The notes under the pieces are model-generated. The model was not told the origin of the DNA and did no database searches. It worked only from the letters and a program-made list of their open reading frames with translations. Made by a program: the position numbers and the translations under genes. From Letharia columbiana (Eukaryota; Ascomycota; Lecanoromycetes; Lecanorales; Parmeliaceae), in NCBI RefSeq assembly GCF_014066305.1, contig NW_023501166.1:95572-159571 (forward strand): DNA of 64,000 nt, read 5' to 3'. This document shows, piece after piece, positions 34,336-47,273 of the stretch (the stretch's first letter is position 1; every line of letters starts with the position of its first letter).

Positions 34336-37300
34336 TAGTACCGCCAAACCACGTAATCGGTGCGGAAAGTTGGTGCTTTCAGGGAATCCAAAGTCGACTG
34401 GGTGGGCATAGAATAGGCTTTTCCAGCGAGATATAGCCATCGTATCGCACCCACTTCCCACAAGTAGCGTCCTCCAACGCCGGATCCTGCATTCATAAGT
34501 GCCTCCGTCACGGAGGGTAGCACTGGAAAAGCCCCAGACGGCGCTAAACACAGTTAGCGTGTGCACAAACCGTTGGGATCCTTGGCGCTGAGAGAGATCG
34601 CACACACACACACCTGTCGACTACCTTTCAGCTCCGATAGAGCTATCATTCATTACGTATTAACATTCGAGAATCAATTTCCAATATCAGAGATAGGTAG
34701 TGGGATCTTGGCCTCCAGGACGGTTCAATACCGTTGGTTTTTTGTATAGTGCCTTATTCTGCACCCCTCACTGGATTTTCCACCCTCGCGCTAGCGTCGA
34801 AGGAGCCCGGGCTACGTGTCTCGGATGGGGGGTAACCATGGGTCTCCGAGACGGGCGGGGAACGAGGAGGCTGAGGTGCAGTAGCTAGTCTACGTCTGCC
34901 TGAGAACAAGGGAGGGACGAAAGCTGGCTTCGGCTTCATTCCGCTCGTTCGTTGATTCCTCCGCACTCGATACGGGTGCGGGATCGATATCGAGCACCTA
35001 GGTGGACTATCTTTCCAAAGTAGGGATGTCTGACAGCGGGGTTCCGATCTCGATTTTGCGTATGGAGATCAGGCGCAGGGTGTGATCGCTTGGTCGATTG
35101 GTCGTGAAAAGGATGTTGGGAAGACGCTATGAGCCATGCCACGTAGAAAAGGGCGTAGACTACCAAAAAGAGTGTCCCGTTGACTACGTGATAAGAAGCG
35201 CTCGCTGCCACGATCACGATGACTGTTCGAAAAAGCCCCAAGGACCCTTTTCGATTGCCATCCGACAGTCGCGCCGATCATCGAGCCGTGCGATTGACGC
35301 ATTCCCAAAACACAGCAACGCGGTTTTCCCACACGGCTCCGAATCAAATTCCCATCGCGGTACCACGTAGCTCCCTCCATCCGCAGAAATCTCAAACCCG
35401 ATCGTTCGGACCGCCTCGTTTCCGTCGGAAAGAACTCTCTCTCTCTCCACTCGCCATCCATCCCCAACGATTGCCCCACCGCCGCGACGATGTGACATGA
35501 GGGGGGGGGGCGAGGTTTGGAACCGCCAAGGGGCCCTAACTCCGCCTCCCCAAGATTTTCCCCCACCGCCTAGCTGCAGCTGTCACATGTGATCGCGACG
35601 TGCATCGTCGATGAATTTCCCCATCGGGCCTAGGACGCCCTCGTGCGAGGGAGCTGCGTGGCCAGCGCACCCGTGTGTGTCATGCCGGACGAACGCCCCC
35701 ATTTTTTAAATTTTCTTTTAAATTTTGATTTTTTTCGTCTTCTTTCCCCAACAGCGCGGGAGACGGATGCGTGCTTGTGGATCCCCGAAGGACCCGGCGA
35801 AAGGGATCACCGATGGGAAGAGGGGGGAAAGGGGGGGGAGGGGACGTTTTACACAATTCCGCGTCTCGCGAGTTGCCCATCGGCGTCCCCTTTGGCCCGA
35901 CCCTTTTTTCTTTCTTTTTCTTTTTCTTTGTGACGAAGTGGCTTGAGTGATTCGAGGCTTGACATAGGGCCGGGGGGGGGGGAATTCGGGTTCTAGGCGC
36001 GATGCCTGCCACGCGGTGGAGTCGAGATTCCTCCAAAAGGGGGCCCGGAGTAGATGTATACCTACTTACCTAGCCAGAAGATGTCCTCACCATCTCGCCA
36101 GCCTCGCTTCAAGGCCAAAGTGCGTGGTATCGATCGAAGATGCTTCAGCAACTGTCCCCAGCGTGCCGTTCGTTCGTTCTCCATCGGCCCGGCTACCGAG
36201 CCGCCTCATCCTTACCCTAGGGCTCCGAAATCGATACTCACCTTACCTTACCGGTTACTGCTTAGCAGATTGCGACCCTATTCCGGTGGTAAGCACCCTA
36301 CCTTCCTTACATCATCACTCTCCACTCCACTCCCCCCCCCCATCCCCTTCTTTGACAGCCCGATCAAAAAAAATCTCATGCACACACTGCAGTAGCGGCG
36401 TCTTGACAGGTGATTATCGCGTCGTCGCCATCTGTTTCAAACGTGTCGACAATACAGATCTACTACAAACTTTTAAAATTCCGGCACCCAAATGACCCTC
36501 TGCCAGACTTTCATCAAATGACGTTTAGCATGACAAATATCCAACCTTTTTTTACGGGTAAGTAAGGTAAAGTAAAGTAAGAAGATGCCTCCCGATCAGG
36601 CCAAGCGTCCTTGGCGTCTAAAATTTCCCACCCCGAGCCGTAAGGGGGTATTCGTATCCCGTCCAGAGCCATGGACCCGGATTGATGCACCAGTGGTCGA
36701 CCAGATGTGTCAAATCGTGGTTCGGGGGAGGTTTTATGAATACATGATGACACGGATCCCGATCGTTCTCGATTCCCAACCCAACCCAAGCAAGCACCCA
36801 AGATGGGTTAAAAAGCCAATCTGTGCAAGCTCGAACCTTCGTCCCCGGGCGGATCCAATGAAAAAACGGTGGCGGGCCAGTCGTCGAGGTCATCTACCTA
36901 TGAAACTTTGAAAAAGCGAGTGGAGTTGGAGTTGGAGTTGGGCGGCGGGTCCAGGGTCCACAGGTGACGGCTTTGCCGCCCCCATGGCTTGAGCCTCTTA
37001 CGACCCGCCGTCGTGCCAAAAGTCAAACTTACTGGGGATGGGGAAAGTGTGTTTTTGGGGACCGTCCCGACTTGAGAGGCTGTCGAGCGAGGCTGGGCAG
37101 GGGCATCCTGGCACAGCGACGCGAGATCCGTTGGTGGTATTCCGGGGCGACCGACATGGAGAAAGTGAGGAGAAGCAAGGACGGAAAATCATCACGTGAA
37201 ATGAAGGCAGCAGTCTCATGGTGGTCGGTTGGTCGATGCCATCGTATGGTTATGTGGGTATGACATGTTTTTCAATCAGTGGTGAAGGAAGTCAGATCGA

Positions 37301-37473
37301 GTTGGAGCTGGAGTGGAGAATGAAAGCGTTCAGGGTAAACGCTACAACTGAAAACATAGGCCGCTATCATAAGCAAAATCGCTCACATCCGTATCGTTAA
37401 GCATTAGAGGTAGGCAAGCAGCACACATTATATCACCGTAGTCGTAAAGAAAATCTCATCTATCGCTCGCGTG
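34336..37473. other. 3.1-kb gene-poor stretch with many homopolymer runs
   Basis: No gene is supported. The stretch has long G or C runs (about 35500-35511, 35820-35845, 35972-35982 and 36335-36346), T- and TTTC-rich tracts near 35700-35930, a CA run near 34600, and a GGAGTT repeat near 36920-36945. Frames here are short and low-complexity. Confidence 0.5.
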
Positions 37474-38681
37474 TCAGGCAGCTGATGCCTGGGGAGACAC
37501 ATCCAAAGTTTTCATCCGCTCTTCCACACTCTTCACAGCCTCGTCGTCTAGTGTTCGTTTGACTGTCTTCGGAGGCTGACGGGGGCACTCATTACACTTT
37601 TCATGCCCGCAATGACCGCAAGTCTTCTCCGTATCCTGGAACAGCGTTTCGCACTTCTCGCAATTCCATCTCACGTGGGTCCGTATGCTCCTCATTTCTC
37701 TTTTGGCCAAGGGAAAGGTCTCTTCGGTGTCGCCTGGATAACCCTCGAGATATTTGTCGGATTTAGGTCTGGGAGGAGTCAGCGATGAAGTTCGGATGCT
37801 TGGAATGTGTTGACGTACGGGTCGCGTGGGCATGTGGGGCAGCGCAAATGCTTGCAATTCTCGCATTGAGTAGCCTTGCCCTGGAAGAGTGTCTCGCATT
37901 GATGGCACGTCCTGCGCACACGCTGCGTCGGTGCTCTCCTGGTCATCTCTTTCCCACTTGCGCGGTGTACCATGGTGAGAGCACCAGTCTTCTTCTCTAG
38001 CCCGTCGTCGGCGGCGAGTCCTTTGCCCTTTGGTACCTGAGACTTGGAGCCCGGGAAGCGAGGGCATTTCTTGCAACGGGTGTGCTGACAATTGCTGCAG
38101 ACCCTGTCCGCGCCGAATGTAGTCTGGCACCGATGGCAGGTGCGATGGATCCTCATGCGGACCTGCTTCTCCACTCTAGGCAACCCCACTGTGGCCGGCA
38201 CAGTCCACTCTCCAGGCTCTAATGTCAAGCCATACTTGGCGAAAAGAGCGCGAGCTTTCTCTTCTTGGATAATGTGGTTCTCTTTGGCCGTCATGGCGCC
38301 TCTTGTTTTGCTGGCAGCGAGAATGGGTCTGTTTTCCTTGATGATTTGGGAGATGCCAGCAGGGACGGATAGAGTCGGCGTGGTGTCGGCCTTGGTCACT
38401 GCTGGTGCTGTGACAGGAGGGCTGTATTTGAGTTAGACCAGGTTCTGAAACCGAGGCTGGGACCAGGTGTCGAAACTTGCTTACCTTCTTGTTGGAGTCG
38501 AGCTCGACTCCACTGGGATGACCGGGTCGCTCACAGGCGCAAGTTCCGAGGGACTGGACATGGACTGCCTTTTAGATTTGTCCCTCCTCAAGACTAGGCT
38601 TGCTCTTCTCATGAACTTGGCCAAGCCTCTGGGCTGCTTGTCCTCAGGTCCTCCCGAACCACCTTGGCCCGTCGAAGTCAT
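37474..38681 (-). CDS. protein with three tandem Cys-rich zinc modules
   Basis: Three exons (introns 38422-38484 and 37769-37818) give 364 residues. The N-terminus is disordered and Ser/Arg-rich. The middle has a helical segment containing KARALFAKYGLTLEPGEW. Three homologous cysteine modules follow, each of the form C-x2-C, spacer, C-x2-C, x4, C-x2-C-P-R: TCHRCQTTF with CSNCQHTRCKKCPR; TCHQCETLF with CENCKHLRCPTCPR; and NCEKCETLF with CGHCGHEKCNECPR. The spacing should bind zinc. The tail contains KTVKRTLDDEAVKSVEERM. I recall similar unnamed proteins in other filamentous ascomycetes but no function. Intron 2 separates modules 2 and 3. Confidence 0.85.
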
Positions 38682-40565
38682 TCTTGTCGAGGGCTGTTGA
38701 ACCGTGAGGTTCTATGCTGGTCCAATGCTCAATTGAAGTGCCAAATGATAGTGATAGTCAAATGGGAGGCTTCACGGGTGGTGAATCCCATCTATGATGA
38801 AGGAGTAACAACTTCCCCCACTCGATGGATGGATCTGCGAAGACGAATGAGGTTCTATCATGAAGAGTATCAGGTACGTTGGTTTCCAGGCGTGTTTGTT
38901 CCGAAGGAATCCAGAAGGAGGGGTTTTAGTATGCTGATGCTCCTGATGCTCCTGATGCTCGAAGTTCAGTAGTAATGAAAGAGTACCAGTAGTGGGTGGG
39001 GATATTGAGACGACTACGGTACTTTTTTGCTGGACAGCGCTAAACCAAGCCCTCGGGCTGGTTCGCGCTAAGAATTAAGTCAGAGGTAAGGAACTAACAA
39101 GCATTCTGCATTCTGCAAGCATCTGCAAGGTATAACAAGGTATAAGAAGGTTAGCTAACGCTTGGGAACTTGGGAAGCCAGTGGCCCAAATGTTGGGAAG
39201 AGCGGGCATAATTCCGTGACGCCAAGGCCGAATTTGTTTAGTGCCCTCCTTTTTATCTTTTTTATCTGCGCTGGTTGAAGGTTTTTGTGGAGAATAAAGT
39301 GTGATAATGGAGATTGCTCCACCCTTGTCTTCAAATCAAAAGTTGGATGTTGATCTACCGCGGAGCCATTAATCTCCTCATTTATATTGGCTACTACTGA
39401 GCATCACACCACTCGATGAGATGACTTCCAATTCATCCACAGTCGCACATCCCAAAATCTCTGCCAAGCCGATGCAACCTTCCCCTCGGTCCCCATCCTC
39501 TTTCATCGACTTGCATGTTGGCAAATCGCATTTCCCCCAACAATGATTCCTCCTGCCAACGACTGCCATCCATCTGTGACCTGTCGTCACAATGCGTCGG
39601 AAATTCCCAGCGCGCGGGATGGCTTGTTAGTCTCTCGGCATTACATGACTATATTCCTGGCGGGCTCCCGATGCCCGTATCGGTCTGGAGAGTAGGGGCC
39701 CGGGAGAGTAGCACGAGTGAAGTGAAGCTTTATTTTAATTCAGCACGTTTTGCCGAAATAATCCACAAGTCACATGGAAAAACGTGAGAGCGTTCTGCAT
39801 ATCACCATTGCTCGTATACACAACCACAATCATCCATAGTGATTCGAAGCGACATGCACTTACGGACATACCTAGCGCTATCACAGTTGATTGTTACTGC
39901 ATACAGTTCGTGATCGACGATGTCTTGATAGAGATGATGAATTGTGCTTCATCACTACACTACATTACTTTACTTCAATAATCAGTAATCAATCCAAGTT
40001 AAAAATGGGGGTTTGTCCGGTATGATGGTTCTCCGTATCTCAAACATGGTCCGTCAATTTAGATCCAAACTTTCTTTTTTTAAGGTGATGACAGGCTTGG
40101 TAGCTTGGCAGCTTGGCAGCTTGGCAGCTTGGCAGCTTGGCATCCCTGCGTCTTCGTTTTGACTCTTGAGCCTTCGCTTGCGACCCTGCCCTGCCCTTGG
40201 ATTCATCTTAACTCTACTTTACTTTAAATCTTAACCCCAACCCATTCATTATTGGCTACCAACCTAATCCTTATTCGGCCACCTGCAGTCAGTCTTTAAG
40301 GCTGAGCCAGAAAGTTCAAAGCTCTGTCATACCTATTGAATTGCTTTCCTCCAATCTCGAGAACACGAAACGAATCATGTGATGAATTGGCATCAAGACA
40401 CGTATGAAGAAGCCCATTGCTCCTTCGTGCTTATTCAGCTTCAATGGCTGCAGCCTAAGGTGCTCTTATACCCGATCGCGTAGTCGCTAAAGGAAAACTC
40501 TCACAACATTTAGTGACTTCGTTAAGTGACTTTATCTTCTTTCCTCCCCAGATATATTTGCGGTG
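38682..40565. other. intergenic region with an 8-bp minisatellite
   Basis: No gene is supported. Five perfect head-to-tail copies of agcttggc lie at about 40102-40141. A smaller run of gatgctcct repeats is near 38935-38960. The end of the region is the presumed promoter of the F-box gene. Confidence 0.5.
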
Positions 40566-43030
40566 ATGTCGGTTCGGGGATTCCACAAACCCGTGGCGCA
40601 GAGCAGGGCGAGATTATTTGACCGTGCAGGACGGAGTGGCTCAGATTTCTCTCCTTTAGTTGATGCTTTTCACCCTTCCTTTCCAGCCTCGGTTGAGGAT
40701 TACATCTCAGAGACGTGTGAATTGAACACGGAAGCCCCAACACTTGGCCGGCTCGCTAATGATAGTAATTGCCTAGACGGGTACCCCTGTCATGGTAACC
40801 GCTTCGGGCACAATGCCCGATCTCGAGTGAACAACGCCTCAATGAATTGGGACTCTGCTGAGACTGACAGCGCAAGCGATGCCCATTGCTACCATGCAGA
40901 GGGTCATGGAGATACCCTTTCGCGTGGCACTAATGGTCTCCTATTCAAATTGCCTTCGGAGGTGTCAGACCTGATACTATCATACCTGTCACCGGCAGCG
41001 CTCGATGCTGCTAGGCACACTTGCAAGGGTTGGCGGACGAGGATTTTGTCCAATACTTGGGTATTAGCCTCAGTTCTCGGCGTCGAAGAGAAAAGGCCAC
41101 CGTTGGATGCATCATCAGGGGGTAAAATTAGCCATCGAGATCTTCTGAAGAATCTGGACTGTGACAGCGACCTACCGGCGACTTCCCAGCACCCGGACGC
41201 CTGGCGTACCCGGTTCCGAACACGAAACTTGGAGTTTTCAATACCGTCGCCATCTTCGACACTGACGAGGCCTGCTTTTGTTGCTGCCGCGAGGACGGGT
41301 ACTCAAAATGGATTTCTGGCCTTCCAGCTACAAGACTCGGCCCAAAGTACAGGGAATCGCTTGAAAAACACATTGGTTATCTACCGCTTCGATTCGGCTG
41401 ACCTTCCATGGTATGCTGGCTCCATTCATAATGTTGGAGGCCAGGGCGCACTGCGTATCATGGGTGTAGCCGAAATCAGACGGCACGCGGAATGGGTACT
41501 AAAGATAGAGATCGGCGATACTGCTGGGCTTTACTCGTTGACTGCTCGCAAAGCCTTTTCGAAGTCTGATTCCCGGTTCTCATTGACAATGTTGAAACCT
41601 TGGGAGAAAATACCTGGCATATCACATGACAGATTCACAATCCAAGGAGTCGATGGACCTCCTGAGTCCCTCCCGAGTGGCGACCAGTCTTGGAATGTTT
41701 TAGCACCTTTTCCGCCGAACGGAGGAGTATGTGTATCACCCACTTTTCGTTAGAACTCTGGCACTACGATGCTAATATGGTGCAGCTTCGCCATGTTTGT
41801 TTCTCAAAAGGCCTCCGCAAACACACAGAGCCTCGCTTCCTGGCTGAGCAGACGAAAACCGGCAATATACATGTTATAATGGAAGTCGACCCCTCCGAAA
41901 GGCCGTCTCAATACGCCAGCTATTCGCAGTCAAAATCTCTGTCAAATGGTTCTGAAAGAGGCAATCACTACTTCACGGGCACAGCGCTTCTGTCCCGCCC
42001 TCGACCAAATTCGGTCTATAAAAATGTTGCAGTCGCACCAACCACTGTTAAAGATGGGGGTATTCGAGCCGCCATTATTTGGCAGACCACAGATTTGGAG
42101 GAACCAATATCCGAACTCTACATTTACGATATCCCAGAAGCGATTTACTATGAACCCTGTAGATCATATAACCAAAAGATCTCGGTAAACGTCTCTGCAA
42201 CCTCTGGAGAATTCGGTGAAGGTGCAATCCTACGACCTTGCCGCCTTGTCCAAGGGAAGCGCGTCACGTCCCTCGACCAGCACATGGGTGGCACCCATCC
42301 ATCTAGTCCTCTCTACCGCCGTGCATTTCCACAAGAGACAGCACTGGGCGGCCTCCAATTCCCTCATACGACTGAGAATCAGGAGACCTACCCACGAAAC
42401 GTGCAGTACCAGAAGTGCTTTGCTTGGGGTCCAGCCACTTCTGATGGGGCATGCACACAAATATCCTTCAAGGTCTTCGATCTCAGCTTCGCGGACCCGC
42501 AACGCTTGCACTCCCTCATCACCCACGGCGTAGGAGCGGGGCAGCGACGGGATCAAAAACATCACAACATAGCGCTCAATGCCCTTCATTGCGCATGCGC
42601 GTTGCACGACGATGCTTTCCGGATCGTTGTCCCCGACGTCACAATCGTCGAGGCCAAGCCCGCCACAAAGCGCGACAATGCGTGTGAGAGCGCTCCGTCC
42701 TGGCCGGAGAAACCCGCTACTCCGAAGGAAATCTTGTCATTCAGCGGGATCGGGTGGTCCTTTTGGCCGCAGCGGAAACCGACGTCGGCTCCGGACAGCG
42801 CGCCAAGCGTCGGTAGCTTGTCGCGCGATGATTCATCGGCGAGGCGGGCGGCGCTGGAGAGACGGCAGGAGTGGCTGCGGGGTCGTATCCTGGGGATGAA
42901 AAGGGCGGGGCTGACGGATTTCGAGATCGCGGAGCTCTGGAACATGAGCGCTTGGACGCAGTACGGGCAGGTTAGGAAACCGGAGGGATGGCAGGAGTTG
43001 GGGAAGGGTCACGGAGGAGAGTGCGTATGA
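40566..43030 (+). CDS. F-box protein with large C-terminal domain
   Basis: Two exons joined at intron 41727-41785 give 801 residues. After a ~120-residue low-complexity N-terminus comes an F-box, around LLFKLPSEVSDLILSYLSPA and then CKGWRTRILSNTWV. F-boxes recruit Skp1-cullin ubiquitin ligases. The remaining ~600 residues look like a beta-rich, repeat-less domain (LVIYRFDSADLPWY, LRIMGVAEIRRHAEWVLKIE and similar) that I cannot name. The C-terminus has a helical, Arg-rich end with GLTDFEIAELWNMSAWTQYG. The first ATG is at 40566. Codon use and frame are continuous across both exons. Substrate is unknown. Confidence 0.85.
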
Positions 43031-43215
43031 TGATTTGACGGTAGCGTAATATCAAGTATTTTTTTTCCCGCAAATCGAGCGCGAAATGTACGGATGAATG
43101 TGGAAGTTGTGGATGGCTCGAGGTGTTCGAGACGAGAAGATGCAGCCGAGATGGAATGGCAAGGATATATAAAGACTTAGGAATGAATTCTTTTGTCAAA
43201 GCTTCTGAAAAACTA

Positions 43216-43298
43216 GGTTTTGTAGTGTAGTGGTTATCACTCCGGATTTTGATGTGGCCAATATTCCGGCAACCCCAGTTCGAATCTGGGCAAGACCT
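43216..43298 (+). tRNA. tRNA-Gln (anticodon TTG) with 11-nt intron
   Basis: The sequence folds as a cloverleaf. The acceptor stem GGTTTTG pairs with CAAGACC (one T-G pair), followed by discriminator T. The A box contains AGTGTAGTGG, the anticodon stem is CCGGA/TCCGG, the anticodon TTG is at 43249-43251, and the T arm is CCCCAGTTCGAATCTGGG. An 11-nt intron (43253-43263) sits one base 3' of the anticodon, the canonical position. It matches the body of fungal tRNA-Gln genes. A T-run from 43308 can terminate RNA polymerase III. Confidence 0.95.
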
Positions 43299-44340
43299 CA
43301 CTGAACCTTTTTTTCCTTTCTTCGCTTTCTTTGCTTGTTATTTTGTTCGTCGATCGAGTTTTTTTTTTTTGGAGGGATCGATCGGTGCGCGGGAACGCGT
43401 AGCCGAGTTGAGTGAGGTCTCGTCATCGACCTTTCATTCCTTCTTCGTTTTTCGCCACCGAGCAAGCAAGCGAGCATCCCTTGTGAGTTTGCGAATGTCA
43501 AATGCGATGGATTGAACTAGGTAGGTAATAGAACGCTGTATACATAGATGAGTTAAAGGGCATCTTGTGATACATAAATATCATGTTCCGGACTAGAACA
43601 TGGCTCAGTACTTCAAAGGTGCAGCCCGAACACATCAGCCTGTCTCAACGACCTTTTCTATTCCCTCCCAAACGGCTTCGACTCCCCCCGATCGCTGCCG
43701 CAGATCGATCGGTTCAATGTGACATACGGAGCGTGGCATTTGGCCTGAGGACAAGCAATCAGATTTATCGATAGGATATGCGACGTCGAGTTCTACAAGA
43801 GGAGGATGAGAGTTGAGGAATGGGACATGGTCCGAGGAATAGAGGAGATCTAGCTATGGTGGACGGGTGTTTGAGACGGGGATGAACGGTTGCGGCTTGT
43901 TTGGTGTACAGATGTCTATTGAGCGGTAGGTCTTTCTTTCAAAGACTTTGCTTGAGTTGTTGTTCGTTGGTCGAGAAAGCTGCCTTTTTTTTCTTCTTTT
44001 TTTTGGAGCGAGGCTGCAATGTGGACATTCTGTATTTCAATTTTCTTGATTTCATCATTAGAATCAATTCGTGGGTAAATTATAGAATCGGATATACAGG
44101 CAATACTAATACAACAGACGGCCATATGGTTTTGTAAATTGTAAATTCGGTACATTGATATGACAAATGTACGTGAGCTTTAAGCTTTGGCGCTAGAGAC
44201 CCCTGCCACTTCCTACTTCCGAGGGCCCAAGGCCTTTGTTTACATTTTGCGCAAACGCAGAACACCAAACACACCCACCTCATTTTCGAGCTTTGCTCTT
44301 TCCTCACAAGCTCCTGTGGCAAAGCCTTTACGCAGCCCGA
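43299..44340. other. intergenic region, no supported gene
   Basis: No gene is supported. T-rich runs near 43355 and 43985-44005; the last part is the Nuf2 promoter. Confidence 0.45.
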
Positions 44341-45899
44341 ATGGACTACAACAGCACCCGCATGAGCCAGCAATTCCGCTCCCAAAGCCAGCCCACTGGC
44401 GGCCGAGGGAAACAACAACAAATTGACCCCGACGTCATGATGCGCCTGGTATGTCGCAATGCCTCCATAATCCCGCACTGCAGTCGCTAACGGCGCGATA
44501 CCAGCCCGACCGAGAAATCGTCGGATGCATCAGCGACATCGGCGTCCAATTCGCACTGGAGGACCTGCAGAAACCCAACCCGCAGCAGATACAGAAGATC
44601 TTCGAATGGTTTGCGGAATTGCTCATGAATACAACGCGGGAGACGGTGGAGCCGGCCATGCGTGCTGCTGCGGAGGAGATTTGCGGGGAACATATGGAGA
44701 TCGTGCCGCCGGATACGAGGAATTTGATGGGCTTTTACGTGTCGCTACGGAAGTTGCTGGTCGAGGTAGGACTGCACACTGGGTGCTGTATGTGTAGTGG
44801 GCTAACGGGTCTGCAGTGCGGCATTGCAGATTTTTCCTTCAATGACCTGCTCAAACCTACGCACGACCGCCTCGTCAAGATCTTCTCCTACGTCATCAAC
44901 TTCGTCCGTTTCCGAGAGTCGCAGACCGCTACTATCGACGAGCACTTCAACAAGGCCGAAAGAACCAAATCCCGCATTGAGACGCTCTATCTTGAGAATC
45001 AAGACATGGAGTCACGGCTTGACGAGATGAGGCGGGAGCGCAAGTCAATGGATCAACAGGTCAAGGAGAAAACGAAGCGCAACGACGAGCTGAAGCAGCG
45101 GCTGTTAGAGCTCAAGAAGGGCCAAGAGCGAGTGGCGGAGCGGTTGGAGAGAGTACGAGGCGAGAAGGGCAGGCTGACGGGCGTGCTGGAAGAGAAGACG
45201 GAGAGATGTCTCGGCGTGAGGCAAGAGTCTGAGAAGCTACGACCATACGTTTTACAGTCGCCGGCTGCTTTACAGGCGAATCTGACGGAGCTGTCCGAGA
45301 ACCTGGGACGGGACAGATCACAGATCGACTCGCTAGAGAAGCGAACAAGAGCCCTCCAGACCAGCACCGACACATTCGGCGTAGTGACGAACGACGTCGT
45401 CTCTTGCACCAAGATCCTGGAAGAAATCTCAAACGAGCTGCACAAAGAAGACGAAGAAAACCTCAAAGCCGCCAAACGACGGGACGCCCTCTCGGAACGT
45501 GGCAACAACGTGCGAGAAGTCGAGCGAACGGAAGCGGTGCTGCAACGGCACTTGAAGAGATGGCTGGAGCGAACGGAGACGGTGAGGAACGGGAGCCGGG
45601 AGAAGGCGCAGTCGGCGAAGGAGAAGATGGAGGAGCTGAGGAGCGTACACCGCCGACTTACGGAGGAGAGGGTGGATAAGGGACGGGAGATGGAGAAGAG
45701 GAGGGTTAGGATTGAGCAGACGGAGAAGAAGGTATGTTGAGGGTCCAGACAGTCTTGAGCGCATCCACTAATCAGATAACGTCAGATGGCCGACCTGAAA
45801 GAGAACATCGAGGACGAGATCCACTCGGCTCACGACCAGTATCTGAAGATGGACTCGCACGTCAAGCTTTACATGAACGAGATCGAACATCTGATGTAA
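44341..45899 (+). CDS. NUF2: Ndc80 kinetochore complex subunit Nuf2
   Basis: Nuf2 pairs with Ndc80 to form the microtubule-binding arm of the outer kinetochore. Four exons (introns 44449-44504, 44766-44816 and 45732-45785) give 465 residues. The N-terminal third is the calponin-homology head: [56 protein letters not shown] and [20 protein letters not shown], all family hallmarks. From residue ~165 a long coiled coil runs nearly to the end, with heptads rich in Glu, Arg, Leu and Lys, as expected for the rod that joins Spc24/Spc25. The short last exon gives [20 protein letters not shown] and ends HLM. All splices keep the alignment. Confidence 0.95.
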
Positions 45900-46811
45900 A
45901 CGGAGGAATTGAAACTCTAGAGCGATGATAAATGCAATGCGATGCCATGGCAAACGGCGTTCTCGTGTTGTGCAGTTGGATAACAACCTCACATGCAATC
46001 CTTTCCGTTTCCATACTCCAAGATACCACCACGATCTCTCTTGAGACAACAGCCGCCATGAACTTGCAGTCATAGATCCCTGCGGACTTTTTACAACAAC
46101 GACTTTCCCAACTCCAATCCTCTCTCCCTCCCTCCCCCACTCTCCCGTCTCATTCATTCATTCATTCATTCAGCAAGTAGTGCAGAAGAAAACCAATCAC
46201 ATCCGCCCTCTTCACCATCCAGACAGACCAAACATCCATCCATCAATTAACAGACGCGAACATCGCAATCGGCAGAGATCATTCTTCCCGCTCCTGCACC
46301 TATCCGCCCAACGGATCCATCGTCCTTTGAACTCCCTCCCGACAGACCGGTTTAGACGGCCGTGATGAATACCTGGCTGGCTGCGCTATCGGATGCAGAG
46401 CGTGCGAGAGGAGGTGGTCGGAATGGTTATTATGATGTATATCTTTGGGTTTGCTGGTAGAGGACTTTGCGATCTTGCGGCAATGAGGGGTTCGGATGGG
46501 TTAGGAAGGTTTGTTGGAGCATGCTTGGCAGCGTACGTAGGTAGGGGTTGAGGGAACGGATACGTATGGGTTTGGGTTGCGGGGTGCGGGGGCTTATGGG
46601 AGTGGGTTGGATCGCGAGGGTGTGCCGAGCGAAGCTGTGGCGGAGGGATGATGGAAAGCTGGGGATGTGGAGGCAGGGTTGAGATTGTGCGTGTCCATAC
46701 GGTATTCCTGAGATGCGAGGGATGGGTGCGTTGACGGGGATGGAATCAAGTCGCCTTCACCATTCTTTGATACCCTGATTCAATCCGGGCTTGTGATAGT
46801 ACCGCGCGACC
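45900..46811. other. intergenic region, no supported gene
   Basis: No gene is seen. A short ATTC repeat lies near 46150-46172; G-rich stretches follow. Confidence 0.45.
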
Positions 46812-47273
46812 TCATTTCAGCATGGGGAACCGTTCCCATTTTCTCGTCTTCTTCCCCACGTTGCTCTCCTCAATTCCTCCATTCCTAAACGCCAGCTCGT
46901 AAACTGTAAAGAGCAATCGCAGGCTGGAGACGCTGCGTGCATCCCTGATCTCCGCTCGTCTCTTCGTCAAAACCATCAATGCCGCCTCGCTATCTTTCCC
47001 ACTGCGGATAGGCACTTCCGCGTCAAACTCCGCCATGGGCTCGTCAGGCTGCTTCGTATATTGTTCGTCTTCAACCTCGTTCCAAATGCCGATCGGAATT
47101 TGGTGTAGTTTCGGCACATATGTCGGCTGCTGGGCTGCAAGATCTCGGGTCAGTCTTTGGAGCCTGTTGCGATCTGCTACTTCGAGAGACAACCTATTTG
47201 CCAGGTCCGCGACCCGTCGGTTGAGGAAGTCGGTGGGCAGTAGGTTCAAACCGGGCCGCCGCCGTTGAGGCAT
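46812..47273 (-). CDS. hypothetical protein, 153 aa
   Basis: A single uninterrupted ATG-to-stop frame. The N-terminus is Arg/Leu-rich with an amphipathic helix (FLNRRVADLANRLSLEV). The middle carries PIGIWNEVEDEQYTKQPDEP, and the end is basic. It has sensible composition and a good start (ggcATG on its strand), but I recognise no family. A short conserved-looking region around LRLLFTVYELAFRNGG is the best anchor for a search. Confidence 0.5.
   Translation of the reverse strand: MPQRRRPGLNLLPTDFLNRRVADLANRLSLEVADRNRLQRLTRDLAAQQPTYVPKLHQIPIGIWNEVEDEQYTKQPDEPMAEFDAEVPIRSGKDSEAALMVLTKRRAEIRDARSVSSLRLLFTVYELAFRNGGIEESNVGKKTRKWERFPMLK

Noticed and set aside
35069..35566. Overlapping frames of 90-165 codons on both strands
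   Set aside because: All overlap one another in a homopolymer-rich stretch and none shows a family motif or splice partner.
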